Shown: one piece after another, positions 45,706 through 58,500 of the stretch
Layout: every line of letters starts with the position of its first letter
How positions within the stretch are numbered: the first letter of the stretch is position 1
Translations under genes and position numbers: made by a program
Assembly: GCA_032622095.1 (NCBI GenBank)
Contig: CP136069.1
Coordinates: 46,228,194-46,292,193 of the forward strand
DNA: 64,000 nucleotides
Source of the DNA: Siphonodentalium dalli
Taxonomy: Eukaryota; Mollusca; Scaphopoda; Gadilida; Siphonodentaliidae
Direction: 5' to 3'
Notes under the pieces: generated by a model
Told to the model about the DNA's origin: nothing
Seen by the model: only the letters and a program-made list of their open reading frames with translations
The model's database searches: none

Positions 45706-48700
45706 GGCTTGGCTGGTTGATGAAATATCAATCAGATTCGTCCATTTTTGTCAGAACAAAAGCATGAGATATTCATAACATTGTGGTTCAAGAGTTGAAA
45801 TTACCTTGCTGTTATTTCAGGCTATAGCTTATCGATAATAATATTCGCCAATTTTCTTTACCAAACATATCAATCAAACAAATTGTGCATATGGCTCAAA
45901 GTGCCACCATCGGAGTCAGGGACGATACTTGGCGAGGGACAACACAAATATACCAAGCACGCTAAATATGCAATGTGCATAATTTATTATGTTTCATCTA
46001 GCGTTGTTGTTTATAGTTCACAAACTGGCGCTGCCGACTTAGGCGTGGTAGCCTGGTGGAAATGACACCATCATTTATAGAACAATATCACCGATTTCAC
46101 TAATATAGATATATTCATTATGCGACATATTATTTTGTTAAATTGACTTTAATTTAATTTTGAATTGACTGCGCCTGAACCATAAAAGTCAGTTATTCGG
46201 CGTATTTTTTAAAATTAGAATTAAGAACACAGAACTAGTTGTATTAGCCAATTGGTATGGTGCATATTAACGCTATATATCAACGCTTTGGTTAGTTGTT
46301 GACATAGGCAACGCCGTGTAACCCTGCTAGTATATAGATAAGATTGGAAATAGCGTTCCAAATATACATTTTCATACATATAGTTTTTATGTTGATAACC
46401 ATCTTTATTAGTTGGATGTTATTGTAAGGTCACATCTGTGTAAACTTCATAGACCATATGTCTATCCTTCTCACCTTTACCACCACATAACTGCGCCTGA
46501 GATCTGCTGTACATGCTAGTATGCCATACAATGAAGTTCAACAAATAAGATCGTCTAATTTTTGGCGTTGGTTGCACTCTCAACGAAAGCTGGCAATTCG
46601 CTGATATTAGCGGCGATTCCAGTAGCGATGACCATTGGATACCGATAATTTCTGCTCAAAATCGCCCGATTTAGATGTCGGCGATTTCCGGAGCTTCGCC
46701 GCGATTTTGAGCGGACCATCGCCGCGTTGAGCGGAATGAGGCTACTTCATCTTGGGGGTATTGTACTTTCGGTTTCGCAACCAATTATACTTTCCCTTAT
46801 TCTAATCGCTTGTCAGCATCTCTTTATCGGCAGTTTAAAACACAGTTGAAGCGGAAAAAATTAATTATCATCTTTTAGTTTTTATCATTTATATTGAAGG
46901 AAGAGGTAGCGCTGTCAACACATTTGATCTTTTGAAAAATATTGTTTTTGAAGTTTTTTTCACCAAGCTTGATGTGATTTCCTCAAAATGGGGAGATGTT
47001 ACCCTCCTATAATAACATAATAAAATTAAAAAAAAGTATTCTCGGACCCTGTGAGGGGAGTACTGAGCTACGTACCAGCCATTGTCTGAGAATTATGTCA
47101 CCCATTATCAGCTAGTGTACATGATTGTATTGCTAACACTACTATAGACGTGATGCATTGTAATAATATAATTTCAAATAGTATTCAACTAGACACAAGA
47201 CCACCTGTAGCTGTTACCATGCCATAGATTGCAACCACTGCGAGCAGAATCTCTAAACACATGCGAGCAGGATCATTCAACAGTTTCCTTAATTTAAAAA
47301 AACAGTTAACTCAAAACGTATTACTCGCTGTTCAGAATACAAGTATATGGGAACAATTACCAATGAACTGTTCGACGTATATCTGAATGCATTCTTCTTT
47401 TTTTCAAAGATAATCAGTATTTTCTTGTTAAAAGTGGGATATGGATGCATAAATTGTGAAAAAAATCAACGTTGTCTCCAATTTGGTGTTAACACAAAAG
47501 CAGTATATCCTGCATATAGGTTCTTTTGTAGTTCACTCGACCGCTAACATGTGCTAAGATCTTGATAGTTTGTTTTCGCTATGCGTTTCTTCCATTTCTG
47601 TGTGGCATTTGCTTACATTTTGCGACCAAAACTGTGTCCTGCGATCAGGGGCTTAACCACTGCTACCTCGCTGTACATGACCAGTTCACAGGGGGGTAAA
47701 ATCCAGTCGGGACTGTTCGAGATAGAGAATTTCGTCAGGGAATAAATAATCGCTGCCGTAAGTAGGAATGTCAATGATACAAACCCCCTTTGGATGGCGA
47801 GAAATGATCGAATTCAATGGAATGTTACAGAATGGTTTCTGCGATGCCATACATATATGTCGATGTATTCGGCAGAAATATTATGAAATTATGTTTGTCA
47901 CTTGGGGGGAAGTTGATATCAATGATATAATGACTCTCACATTAATTTTCCTCAATTCCTGCTGCCACATACTACATTATTTACTGGCCCCAAAATATAT
48001 AAGTACATCATAAAAACCGAACGAAAACATGGGTGTTGCAACGAACAAATACGCTTGCGTGCAGAGAATGAATCTGCATACAGTGATACATGAGCTAGCC
48101 TCGTATAATAAGACCAGCGTTGATAGCCCAGACTCAGAATCCCAGACGGAATATTCAGAAGCCGACTTATTTTGGATCCTTCACTGGTTTCCATTGGTCC
48201 TTCAATGATTTGATGCATCTATTCATATCGGAATAGATAAATAATTAGGTAAGTGTGTTAGTAAATTAAATGTATCATCACTTTCCATATACTCATAGTC
48301 ATTTAGAAGAATTTAAGAAAACTAAGACTTCCGCTTGCCATCTTGGTAGTCATCTTTGAAAACATTATCAATTATTAAGCTAACAGATATTTAGTTTGGT
48401 CCAGAAAACGTAACCATTGTCTATTCTCTGTTTTATGTATTTTTGTTTGCAAACTACCACCTTTGTTTTGTCATGATTTCTCAAATTCCTGAAGGTTGAT
48501 CGCGGATTCTTCTGAAGTGGACCATAGACCACCCTATTTCACCGAGAATAAAACTTTATACGCTGTAACATGCATTGGTGGGTTGGCGGCCGGACAATTA
48601 GAAATATATTCTAATAAATGATATTGATTTCCGATACATCCATATGTGATCGCTTCTTTTTCTATTTAGGTCCAATTTTTAGAAACAAATGTGACAGTGT

Positions 48701-50996
48701 TTGAACATTTTGTTAATTATACAAAAAGAGCAAACTCTATATATTCACTTAATAAGAGTAGTCAAGCTGGACCCTCACGAGTTTAACCAACTTTAACGTT
48801 ATTATTTTGTGAATCGGGTTGTCCCTCATCCAAAGATTCATCCATTAGTAATAGCCGTATTTGGCAGTAATAGCTAATTATAACTATAAAAGCCATATAT
48901 TGGAGTTCCCAGACACATTTAAGCATAGCTATAACTCTAAACTCATTGTCTGTGGATGAGATTACAATGCCCGAACGAGAAACGATATTGATGCCATGAG
49001 TATTAAGTGTAAAATACCAAGATGATTGCAGATGAGTACACTGTTTAATGGAATAATGAAACAATTGGCGATGAGATGCACAATTTAATTGATAGTCCCC
49101 TTTTTGAAACTCTACCATAGTCCATCTTCTCTGTTTTCACAAGAAGTACGTATATACAGCATAGGCGAGCTCAAATGTTGATCCAAATAATAGTACAGTA
49201 CTAAATACTGGTACAGGGAGGACAATTCCCCCATATTTTATAAAAGTACATATCCGAATAATAGTGCAGCGTGGATTTTTTTTCCAGCTTTCCCCAGAGC
49301 CATTGTCAGGTGGGCTAATCACTGGTATAGTGATCAGTAATTGATGACCTGTTACAAGTAAAAACAAAACACAATTTGTTCTTTTTTGGCAGAAAGTTGT
49401 ACACATGAGTACGATTAGTTGGATCCCGAGAGTAAGTAGCTAGAGGCTTTATGTTATGCGGAAAACCTACACAACTGGTATGTTGACATATGTTGCTGCC
49501 TTTGCTCCTGGCTCCAGGTTGCAACCATACGTAGTTCGGCAGCATGTTGGACTGCCAAGTCGCCAACATCATTATGTATATGTATGTTTCTTTGTCAAAC
49601 CACAATGGTGTCCTGTCACCCCGTTTTGTCCGGTTGCAAATAACACTCTGGTTAGCTACAACGCCACGTTCAAATCACCATGGCCCCGTCACCCTTTGCA
49701 GCGGGGTTTAAAAGAACGTGCGGGAAACATCGGGGGTATATGAGTACGTGAAACATTCGGGGTATTAATGATCCTTTTGAACTGGCAATTTCGACCAATC
49801 CTGACGTCGCCGAGTTTGAAGTTACTTGACGCCGGATCCATATATCGGCTACCGAACTAATGTGAGAACCCACGAAATACACACTTAAATTGGGGCCGCA
49901 TAGATATTATTGTGGTGACAAAATCTTATCTCTTTTTTTAAACCTTCGGCTCCGCCTCGGTGTTCAAAATCGACATGCAGGTATTAAATCCCCATGTACC
50001 CACGATGTTGCCGAGGATATCTAATAATATTGGATGTGACTACATTGCATCTCCATTTTATGCGATGTTTTGTTTACCGTATTCTCAATGCTGTCGATAA
50101 CAGCACAACACATGGTATAGGCATTGTTATTATAACAAAACCTACCTTCTCTATCATGTAATTTGGATGTGAGATATAAACTATTCTATGGATGGCCACG
50201 CCCATGTATATAACAAGCTGTTTTAGTTTTAAGTCGAATGAGACTTCGTCAAATGTGACTGGCTTTATCAAATAAGCACGGACCACATTCATCATCATTA
50301 TCACCATGTTTCGGAACAAGTCATTCGAGTTGGGTTCCGATATAACCATGTTATATATAGGGTCACCATAAATCATATAAATCATTCATCATATAGGTAC
50401 GTCAGACTGTAAAATTGACAGTCTAGCTGTGATTTAAACTCTGTCAGTGAATTTGTACTGGCAACGCGTTCGGAAAGTTTGTACCAATAAACTACAGCGC
50501 GTTCTGTATTACTTTCAGAAGTTCATATTAACGGTTTTCATTTGTAGCTTGAGATTATGTCCTCTCGTATTAGAATATGTTGCTTTCTGTAAAAATATCA
50601 TCTGTAATAATGATTATATAAGTACTTGTCTGTCTCTATCAAATCACATTCGTGTTCTACTGACCTATTTATAAGAAACCCTCTAATCAACGAAAATTAA
50701 TCATAATTGCCATCGGAACCACATGCCTACAAAGACCACCGATCCCAATTGGCCCTGGCGACGGCATAAATTAATGGGTTAATCGGTAAGCATATTATTG
50801 TAGATCCCGGCTTCTGGTAATCACGATTAATTGACAGTTTCATAACGAATTCGGCCGATAACGTACGCATGTCGACTCGAGACGAAGATGAAGTGCATTT
50901 GTATAAAACAAATTCAGATTTTATTACCATGGGAATATCGGAGTCACGTGAAAGGCGGGCATTGCACCATCAAGAGTTGAGGAGCCTCGGCCGACC
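45706..50996. other. Long interval without a recognised gene
   Basis: 46,270-46,340 ('aacgccgtgtaaccctgcta') echoes 4,660-4,690 in inverse, a dispersed repeat. 46,580-46,740 has repeated 'gcggcgatt' / 'aaatcgcc' blocks. 49,631-49,735 is a copy of 15,440-15,540. The many ORFs of 60-111 codons (for example 48783-49118 and 50074-50385, both minus) show no family features. Exons shorter than I can recognise may exist. Confidence 0.35.
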
Positions 50997-51000
50997 TTAA

Positions 51001-51259
51001 CCCTTTACCCAACAGAAGGGATGTTTTTACCCTGTGCCAATGCATTCTCTTATATATGCGAGTCGACCATAGGTCGCCTCGCATATATAAGAGAATGCAT
51101 TGGCTTAACACATTACAAATTATAAAATTGTTAAAGAATGTAAGAAAAAATGGTAAAAAGTGTTAAAAAAAGATTTGTTTTAGGCCAATGCATTCTCTTA
51201 TATATGCGAGGCGACCTATGGTCGACTCGCATATATAAGAGAATGCATTGGCACAGGGT
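51001..51259. mobile_element. Truncated copy of the piggyBac-like MITE
   Basis: TTAA (50,997-51,000) followed by CCCTTTACCCAACAGAAGGG, then the two hairpins (51,036-51,104 and 51,184-51,252) with the same A-rich spacer as at 43.8 kb. After 'ggcacagggta' the match stops and the right TIR is missing, so this copy lacks the final 150 bp. Confidence 0.8.
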
Positions 51260-52890
51260 AAGCAGCATGTATGTGACTGTGGGGGCAGATGGTATGGGAC
51301 CCCTTTTCCTATAGGTCTATGGCTCCATAGTATGGCAACGCCCCCTTTCCTATGCTTTGTATGTGTATATGTCTATGGCCCCATAGTATGGCAACGCCCC
51401 CTTATTAATTATTATATATCGCTCCTCCTTCCCACGCAATTTTATCTTCTGGAACAATTTAGTAAAAAATATTCCTTCCCACGCAAATTATTCTTTCTGG
51501 AACAATCTAGTAAAATATTTGTTTCTGGAACAATCTACAAATCTTTTTCAACATTCTAGTAAAATCCATAATGAATGTAGGAAATAAAGAATATATATAT
51601 AATGTTAATTTCACACGGTACACACATTGGGTATCATAGCATCTATTTACCGTTCTCCACGCATAGAATTTAGGCAGTTAAAATCATTTATCAAATCTCC
51701 TTAAAACACTTCGGCCCCTTTAACTTTTTTTACCTTTAATAAAAACATTATTGATCTCACAGATTTATTAACTGTTATGTACCTGGTAGAAAACACATTC
51801 CACGAGGCACGCTTTCTAACAATAACAGAGCATCATATTCTATAATGTCTGGTTTACTCGATGCCAGATGTGCACTAAACACGCTATGCACTAAGTGCGT
51901 TTTCACCATGAATTTATCTGGTAATTTAAGCGTTCAAACACATTCAGCGTAACCGTAGATAATAGCCGATCTAATGTGTAATTCATTCAATCTTATTATT
52001 CCGGGGGCCACATATCATTTGCACAAACTGGGTAAGAAATTGTCTTTCTAAAAGGTTATGAAAAAGCCGACAAATTAAAACAATCTAGAATGTTGTAGAA
52101 TTTTCCAGAACAATAAAAATGTTCCAGCATAACATCAAATTAGTGTGGCTGCAGGGCACAGAGCTCTCAAGCTAATAACACAACATGTAACCATTCTGGA
52201 ACATTCTCCATACCGACGGGGATAAAGCGGTGAAACAGATTAATGAGATTATGCATACCACTAGGTGATAAAACATTTAAGCCTGCACTAATTTGAATAA
52301 AAAACATTCAGGGGCCGGTATCATTTGCACATATTGGTTAGGAAAAATAAAATGCCTTTCTAGCTGCCTCTGAAACAATTAATAAAATTAAAATAATCTA
52401 CAAAGTTCTCAGCACGTGGGAGACCATCTAGGTATTAAATACACATCTAACTCCAAGCAGCCAACATATGCTTACAGAGCATAACCCATGCAATTTAATT
52501 CTCACAAAAGTTATACCGCGAGCGGCATGAACCCTGAATACATACTGACTCCCCATTATGTATCCCTCCTAATGGTCAACTGTTATGGTACAATTGATTA
52601 AATCATCACTAACATTAGTTAAGCTTTTTCTCTAAATACCCCTTTAATATCTGTAATCGAACTATTAGGAATCAATCAACGCCTTGTCAATAGATATTTG
52701 AACATTTCCAATAAAGTAAATCCTACACACAATTTCTCGAAGCTTCGTAATTAAACACATGTTTAAGTCATTTAATGCCACGATAGGTCTGTCATTCAAA
52801 TGCATGCTCCTAATGGCTTCTGCATCTGTGGAGACTGAGAGATAAACAAAATTAATGTTTCTGTAGAAATTAAGGTTTTCTAGTGTGTCA
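51260..52890. other. Unassigned AT-rich interval
   Basis: It contains a small direct repeat ('ccatagtatggcaacgcccc' twice near 51,325 and 51,381) and several 'ttctggaacaatctagtaaa' variants at 51,450-51,560. No gene. Confidence 0.4.
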
Positions 52891-53889
52891 CTACTTCAGA
52901 TATGGTTCAAATAGCATACAAATCATCGCATTTTGGTCACATACCTTAAAGGTACACGTCATTTATGCATTTAAACCTAATTCCGCGTATACATCAATCA
53001 TCTCTTTATTTTCCAAATAGTTTGAATGTACCTAGTTTTAACAAAGATTTATGCAATCTACATGCTTTCATTCATATAAAATTTACGAAATGTATGTTAA
53101 ACGACAACAACATTGTAACAGACTGGCCACTTACCTTCAATTTATAGGTCATATTAGCCTGTACATTTATGGGAGACAGACATACATAATATAATGCATT
53201 GGCACAGTGTTAGTGATAATAATAAGGTGTCATTACTTCAGAAATGGTTCATATAGCATACTATTGTACCCGTGGTCACGTACATTAAATGAACACATCA
53301 CTTAAGCATTTAAACCTAACTCAGTGTATCTATCGATAAAACGCTCTTTATTTTCAAATTTGTCTGAATTGTACTAAATTTACATTTAAAATCAAGCATT
53401 TAAACCTAATTCCGCCTAACCGTAAATAAAAAACGCTCTTTATTTTCAAAATTTGTCTTAATGTCCATCGTTTACTAAATTTATATCAAATTATTAACTT
53501 TTAAATTATTAAATTTTAAGATAGCCTATTAACCTGAGCGTTTACAGAATACATCTTCGACTCAAATTACTTATGTTTCTATATATTATCGATATTAGAT
53601 CGTTGTTGTCACCGGAAATTTAAAGAAAATGGCGTACAGTACCCCTTTAATGTCCATCGTTTACTAAATTTATATTTAAAATTAAGCATTTAAACCTAAT
53701 TCCGTCTATCCGTAAATAAAAAACGCTCTTTATTTAAAAAAACGTCCATAGTTTTAACAAAGATTTTTGCAATCTACATGCTTTCATTCATATAAAATTA
53801 CCCCGTGTGTGTTAGACAACAACATTATAACATATTGGCTTTCAAGTTACATATGCATGTACATTCGATGCACGAGGCAACATTGTAGG
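52891..53889. repeat. Interspersed repeat cluster with ACGCTCTTTA motifs
   Basis: The block 'aagcatttaaacctaattcc' recurs near 52,970, 53,307, 53,396 and 53,686. The block 'gcaatctacatgctttcatt' recurs at about 53,054 and 53,770. ACGCTCTTTA lies at 53,341, 53,433 and 53,723. 53,175-53,207 is a remnant of the 69-bp hairpin family ('ataatgcattggcacagtg'). The region looks like repeatedly duplicated MITE material next to the palindrome. Confidence 0.6.
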
Positions 53890-54445
53890 AAATGAAGGTA
53901 TTGATGTGTCATTACTTCAGAAATTGTTCATACAATTGACCGTATTTTGATCACATACCTTAAAGGTACACGTCACTTTTGTCTATAATCACACAAAACA
54001 TTACACATATGGTTCAACATGTCCACCGTAGTAAGCTTATTTACTTCAGAAATGGTTCCAATAACATAGTATTGTACCCGTGGTATCACATACCTTAAAG
54101 GTACACGTCACTTTTGTCTATAATCAGACAATACATTACACGTAGGGTTAAACATTTCCATCGTAGTAAGCTTATTTACTTCAGAAATGGTTCCAATAGC
54201 ATAGTATTGTACCCGCGGGGTCACATACCTTAAAGGTACACGTCATTTGTGTCTATAATCAGACAATACATTACGCATAGGGTTCAACATGGTCACCGAA
54301 GCAAACTAATCCAAAAGCAACGAACACCCATTACTGAGTCCCGCTGTTACACACAACACAATTACTCGGGATTAAGGTCTTCTAGTAATGAGTTATGGTT
54401 GTATACTTTAGAAATGGTACCTATAGCATAATATTGTACCCCATT
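53890..54445 (+). repeat. 135-bp tandem array
   Basis: 'cataccttaaaggtacacgt' recurs with exact 135-bp spacing (TTAAAG at 53,960, 54,095 and 54,230), each followed by 'tctataatcagacaatacat' and 'tacttcagaaatggttccaa'. The fourth unit decays. The palindromic core 'ttaaaggtac' resembles the ends of the TTAA-AGGTAC MITEs in this window. Confidence 0.8.
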
Positions 54446-55045
54446 GATGCACATCACGTTTCATGTGAATTACATGAGCAGGTAACTCAATTCTCTGCAT
54501 TTCGAATGGTGTTGGGTATTTTTGTATATTATATACAGTGTTATTTAGCTTAGAAATGGTTGTTATTTTATATCAATATGCCAGTTTATGTCACAGACAA
54601 AATGCGTACTCACTCTTCACATAGACTAATATGTAAGCATTTGTATCATTTAGAATGTCAAAATATGGTCTAAGTCAGTCGTATTAGCTATATATGGCCA
54701 CTTACCGTTCAAGTTATAAACCCATTGAAACTATGCTTCAAATGTAAATTATAAGTAACTTGAATATGATCGGTCCCCAGGCCCTTTTTTAGGTCATAGG
54801 TTCTAACCGACCATCGTTCATACTCGAACGCGTGTGTATATGATAGCTATGGTAATGGTAGAGAAATCTAGAGAGCTACGTAGACCCACTGCCTATACAT
54901 CAATATATATATATACGATATACATGCACTGGTCGCAATGGGTTCCCGTTACTAGCCTATAGACATGAAGTATTAAAGTTATACACCTTCATGAGCGCGC
55001 TCTTAATGAGTTTTGAATTGGCATACGGGTACGAATCCAAACCAT

Positions 55046-55072
55046 TCCGATGTAATTTATCGGAATGCCAAT
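55046..55072. repeat. Small hairpin in both arms
   Basis: 'cattccgat' and 'atcggaatg' around 'gtaattt'. It lies downstream of the gene; the mirror copy is at about 63,557-63,583. Confidence 0.7.
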
Positions 55073-55373
55073 CATAACCATCTGCACAGAGAAAGCTAGT
55101 AGGGACGATACACACTGTTTGCGTAATTGACTAGACACATTGAGGTAAAGAAGCACCCTGATGTATCAAAGGTATATTTCAAGGATTTTTAATCGGCAAC
55201 CAATATTGAATATATTTTTGTTGGGCATGGTCATATGCACCACTGTGTTTCATATAAAACAAAAAACTAGTGGGAGGTGAAATCACCGAAGGCCAATATT
55301 CCCGATGGTGAGTTATTTTTAGCATATGGGGTACATCCACGACTAAAGAAGAAAGAACTGAGGTAAATTATAC

Positions 55374-55379
55374 TTTATT
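55374..55379 (-). terminator. Polyadenylation signal, left gene copy
   Basis: AATAAA on the minus strand ('actttattatttg' on the plus strand), about 137 bp past the stop codon of the left gene. Mirror of 63,250-63,255. Confidence 0.55.
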
Positions 55380-55516
55380 ATTTGATCACTTAACACACAT
55401 AACAGGTTTTGCTGTCTCAATCTGTGTAACCTATTTCTAGTATGTAGCAGTATGTTCAGCAAACACAGGTAAGCGATGCCTACGGTTGCAAGTGGTACTC
55501 GTCAGTGATCACTGAG

Positions 55517-56122
55517 TTAGGTCTGTGGTTCAGAACCAAGCTTTTTAGTTTTCAGTGTATAATCACCATAAGTCCTGATTATTCCCAAGGTCCAAATGAG
55601 TTCACTGTCTAGTTCTGAAATAGTTTTAGTTGTGTTTACAATGTAATCCAATACTAGTTGTTCATTAAACATCTTTTCAATCGTGAAAATTTCACAAGGT
55701 TCTGGGAGAATGATGTAACCGCATATTGATGTTTCTTCTTCGAATATCCGACTTCTTTCATTGAAAAACACGTCATTGTAAACAGAAATTCGAACAAAGT
55801 TATCTCCAACAAGTTCACGAATCCAACGTATGTCGTTATTTTTAGCAATACCTCTAATTAGCCAACAGTCAGAGAACAGTTGATCCACAATATCTAGTAA
55901 GAAATCTGTTTCAAATTCTGTTCTCTCCAGTAAAGATTCCAATCTCTCTCTACCATCAACAAAATGTCCTTCTAAAATTAACTTTATTATTAGCTTCTCT
56001 TCCCTTCGAAACCAAGTTTGCTGTAATTCATTCTTGATTTCTTCACGTAGTGTTGATGAGTTAACTAAAGCTTTATACACTTTCTGACGTATTTCTGCTG
56101 GTAACATATCAATTACCTCCAT
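55517..56122 (-). CDS. P-loop-less dNMP kinase/PMVK-like protein, left copy
   Basis: A 201-codon ATG-to-TAA ORF with an in-frame stop two codons before the ATG. Residues 85-112 (DCWLIRGIAKNND, then IRWIRELVG and VRI) have the layout of the dNMP kinase and animal phosphomevalonate kinase family, where a strand ending in D/R is followed by N-D/E, W, I-R and a second strand. Residues 121-127 (NERSRIF) match the R-x2-R region less well. The N-terminal P-loop (GxxxxGK) of those kinases is absent, and the first 60 residues are charged and helical. If the relationship is right it is a non-catalytic relative or a C-terminal module. It is transcribed away from the palindrome centre. It differs from the right copy by one residue (E144 here, D144 there). 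Two intact identical copies argue for recent duplication or gene conversion. Family call is from motif layout only. Confidence 0.6.
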   Translation of the reverse strand: MEVIDMLPAEIRQKVYKALVNSSTLREEIKNELQQTWFRREEKLIIKLILEGHFVDGRERLESLLERTEFETDFLLDIVDQLFSDCWLIRGIAKNNDIRWIRELVGDNFVRISVYNDVFFNERSRIFEEETSICGYIILPEPCEIFTIEKMFNEQLVLDYIVNTTKTISELDSELIWTLGIIRTYGDYTLKTKKLGSEPQT

Positions 56123-56288
56123 AAGTCCTTACGAAACACTCTGTTTATTCGAGGTAATCCACTACAACACGGGGTATTGAACGTGAGTTTCTCACAAAAT
56201 TAACACCATTATTATACAAATGGTGGTTCATACTATACATAGCGTTCGCACTTTAATGACGATCGGAAAAGTATTTATTACTTATTGT

Positions 56289-56308
56289 ACTATTTATAAT
56301 AACCAATC
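56289..56308 (-). promoter_or_regulatory. TATA/CCAAT-like promoter of the left gene
   Basis: On the minus strand: GATTGG (inverse CCAAT) followed at once by TATAAATAG, about 170 bp before the ATG. Mirror of the right-arm promoter. Confidence 0.5.
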
Positions 56309-56394
56309 AAAATCCGCCGTTCAATTTAACTATACACGGGCAAGCGGTATGATAACAACCGTTCAACAACTTGATGTATACTAGTCATATTTCA

Positions 56395-57200
56395 TATTGT
56401 TACTCTAAAATCTCCATTACATGGAGCAAAATAAAGAGCGTATATGATGTAGACTGGTGTATAAATACTTAGTGATTTCTTTTCATCAATTATATGTATT
56501 GTAACTCCTATAAATATAGTCTGTTATACAGAGTAAACATGTACCACGTGGCAGTCTCACGATAGGCATACTATGTGAAAACATGTGCATATCACATATT
56601 CTTTTTACCGTTCATTCGTACGTAATCCAACCTCTCTGTTAATACACAGGCATCAAACCGTTGGTGTGGAAAAGACCTACTATGTGAATGCGTGTATTTA
56701 CTCGATGTATACTAGGTCATTCATATTATTACTCTGAAATCTCCATTACATGGAGCAAAATAAAGAGCGTGTATGACGTAGACTGGTGTAAAAATACTTA
56801 GTGATTTCTTTCCATCAATTATATGCATTGTAACTCCCATAAATATAGTCTGTTATACAGAGTAACTATGTACAACGTGACAGTCTCACGATAGGTCTAC
56901 TATGTGAAAGCATGTGTATATCACATATTTTTTTTGCAATTCATTCGTATATAATCCAAGCTCTCTGTTAATACAGAGGCGTCAAACTTTGGTGTGGAAC
57001 AGACCTACTATGTGGACGCGTGTATTTGCTTGACGTATACTTGTTCATTCATAGTATTACTCTAAAATCTCCATTACATGGAGCAAAATAAAGAGCGTAT
57101 ACGATGTATTCTTTTCATAAATTATATGTATTTTGACTCCTGTAAAGAGTCTGTTATACAGATGAACCGTGTACCAAGTGACGGTCTCGCAAAAGGTGTA
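56395..57200 (-). repeat. 328-bp tandem repeats in the left arm
   Basis: 'ctccattacatggagcaaaa' followed by TAAAGAGCGT recurs at 56,412, 56,741 and 57,069 (spacing 328-329 bp). The last unit is shortened. Each unit holds 'gtctgttatacagag' and 'gacctactatgtg' blocks. The array lies upstream of the gene, between it and the palindrome centre. Confidence 0.85.
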
Positions 57201-58420
57201 TACACATGTATTCAATGTATTCTTTAATAAGTCATTTCTCTATTATTTTCGTTCATTTTAGTAGTAATATTGGTAGAAATGTAGTCTGAAATCGTCTGTA
57301 TAGCGTCATATAGCTTTAGTGGTGAGCTTATTGCATCCGTGTATACTAAACAAGCGTGACAACTCATGCATTCGTAATAGTTCTGTCTATTGTGATCTGG
57401 TGTAGCCTCGTATACACGAAGGCAATGTGTTCAAAGTACGCGAGTGCGTGTATGGTTTATGTATACGTCCATATTTCTTAAAGTATAGTACATATTTTGT
57501 GCGTTAAGACTTGGAACAAGTCCCCCTTTCACTGGTAAACTACGTATAAACGATCTATACTATAGTTAACTAAACCATTTCTACATAAGTGCGGCTCTAT
57601 GGTGGTGTGTCTTACCAATATGCCATTATATGCAGATGGTAACGTGTTCAAGTGTGCACAAGTCTGATTTTGTGCCCACGCTTTACATATATGTGAGAAT
57701 ATTTTAAAGTATACAGATGCTCTTTAAGATACGCAGTGTTTTGTACAAATCAATATGTCATTAAATGACTAGTCATAATGTCAGCCATTTTCAGCCAACT
57801 ATTTATACCTGTTATATGAGATCATATCGTAGCTGAATCTGGACCTACCTCAACGGCGAAGTGCGCTCAAATGAAGTTACACATATGATATGAGCCATTA
57901 TATGGGTCGATGAGGTGTTATCTCAGTATGTCCATACAATATTAGTAAAATACACAGACAAATGTTCATATTTAGAGTAAATACATATGTGTATCCTTTA
58001 ATGTAATGTCAGCAAATGTATAGAAACGCAGCGTTCAAAATAGTAAAAAGTATACATTTTTTACTTAAAATTTCATTGTTTATGGTTAATTTCCTGTTAT
58101 GAAACGTGTCATTTTATAAACGCGTAATACGCAGTTACAAAAAGCCCTAATTGACAAACATTTTAAGCGCTATTATGACTATATTTGGCGAATAAAAAAA
58201 GGGCTATTTGACATAGTACAACAACGCGAAATGACTACTTTTTTAAACGCGAATTTGAAACTAAACTAATATACAAAAGAATTTTAAACTAAATAATAAG
58301 TTTGGTTGACAGCATTTTCACACACAGAAGCGTTATGATACAGTTTCACCACTCACACAGAAGCGATCTTATACGATGTAGCGGTATGTTACAGAGTTAT
58401 CGTTCTTTTCGAGGCTAAAA
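57201..58420. other. Inner left arm, no gene seen
   Basis: AT-rich sequence without ORFs of note; mirrored at 60,210-61,429. It ends in a GC-rich block with C-run and 'aaaaggggcggggttaagg' directly at the spacer edge. Confidence 0.5.
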
Positions 58421-58500
58421 AAAGCGCAGACCGACCCCCTCCCTCTCCCCCCCGTTTTAAAAGGGGCGGGGTTAAGGGGAGCGATCGCGCGTCACGAAAA

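Larger units (their letters stand above)
54629..58500 (-). repeat. Giant palindrome, left arm (at least 3.87 kb)
   Basis: This arm is the reverse complement of 60,130-64,000. Checked pairs: 54,629 with 64,000; gene ends 55,517/63,112 and 56,122/62,507; inner edge 58,500 with 60,130. I found only a one-base length difference in a C/G run near 58,450/60,180 and one substitution (in the gene). The match still holds at the window end, so the arms are longer than visible. Content from outside inward: gene, promoter, 328-bp repeats, unassigned AT-rich DNA, GC-rich inner edge. Confidence 0.97.

Noticed and set aside
55024-55045. tRNA B-box-like 'gggtacgaatcc'
   Set aside because: No A-box, no cloverleaf or terminator at proper spacing; likewise for the 'ggttcgag' in the hairpin at 3.75 kb.
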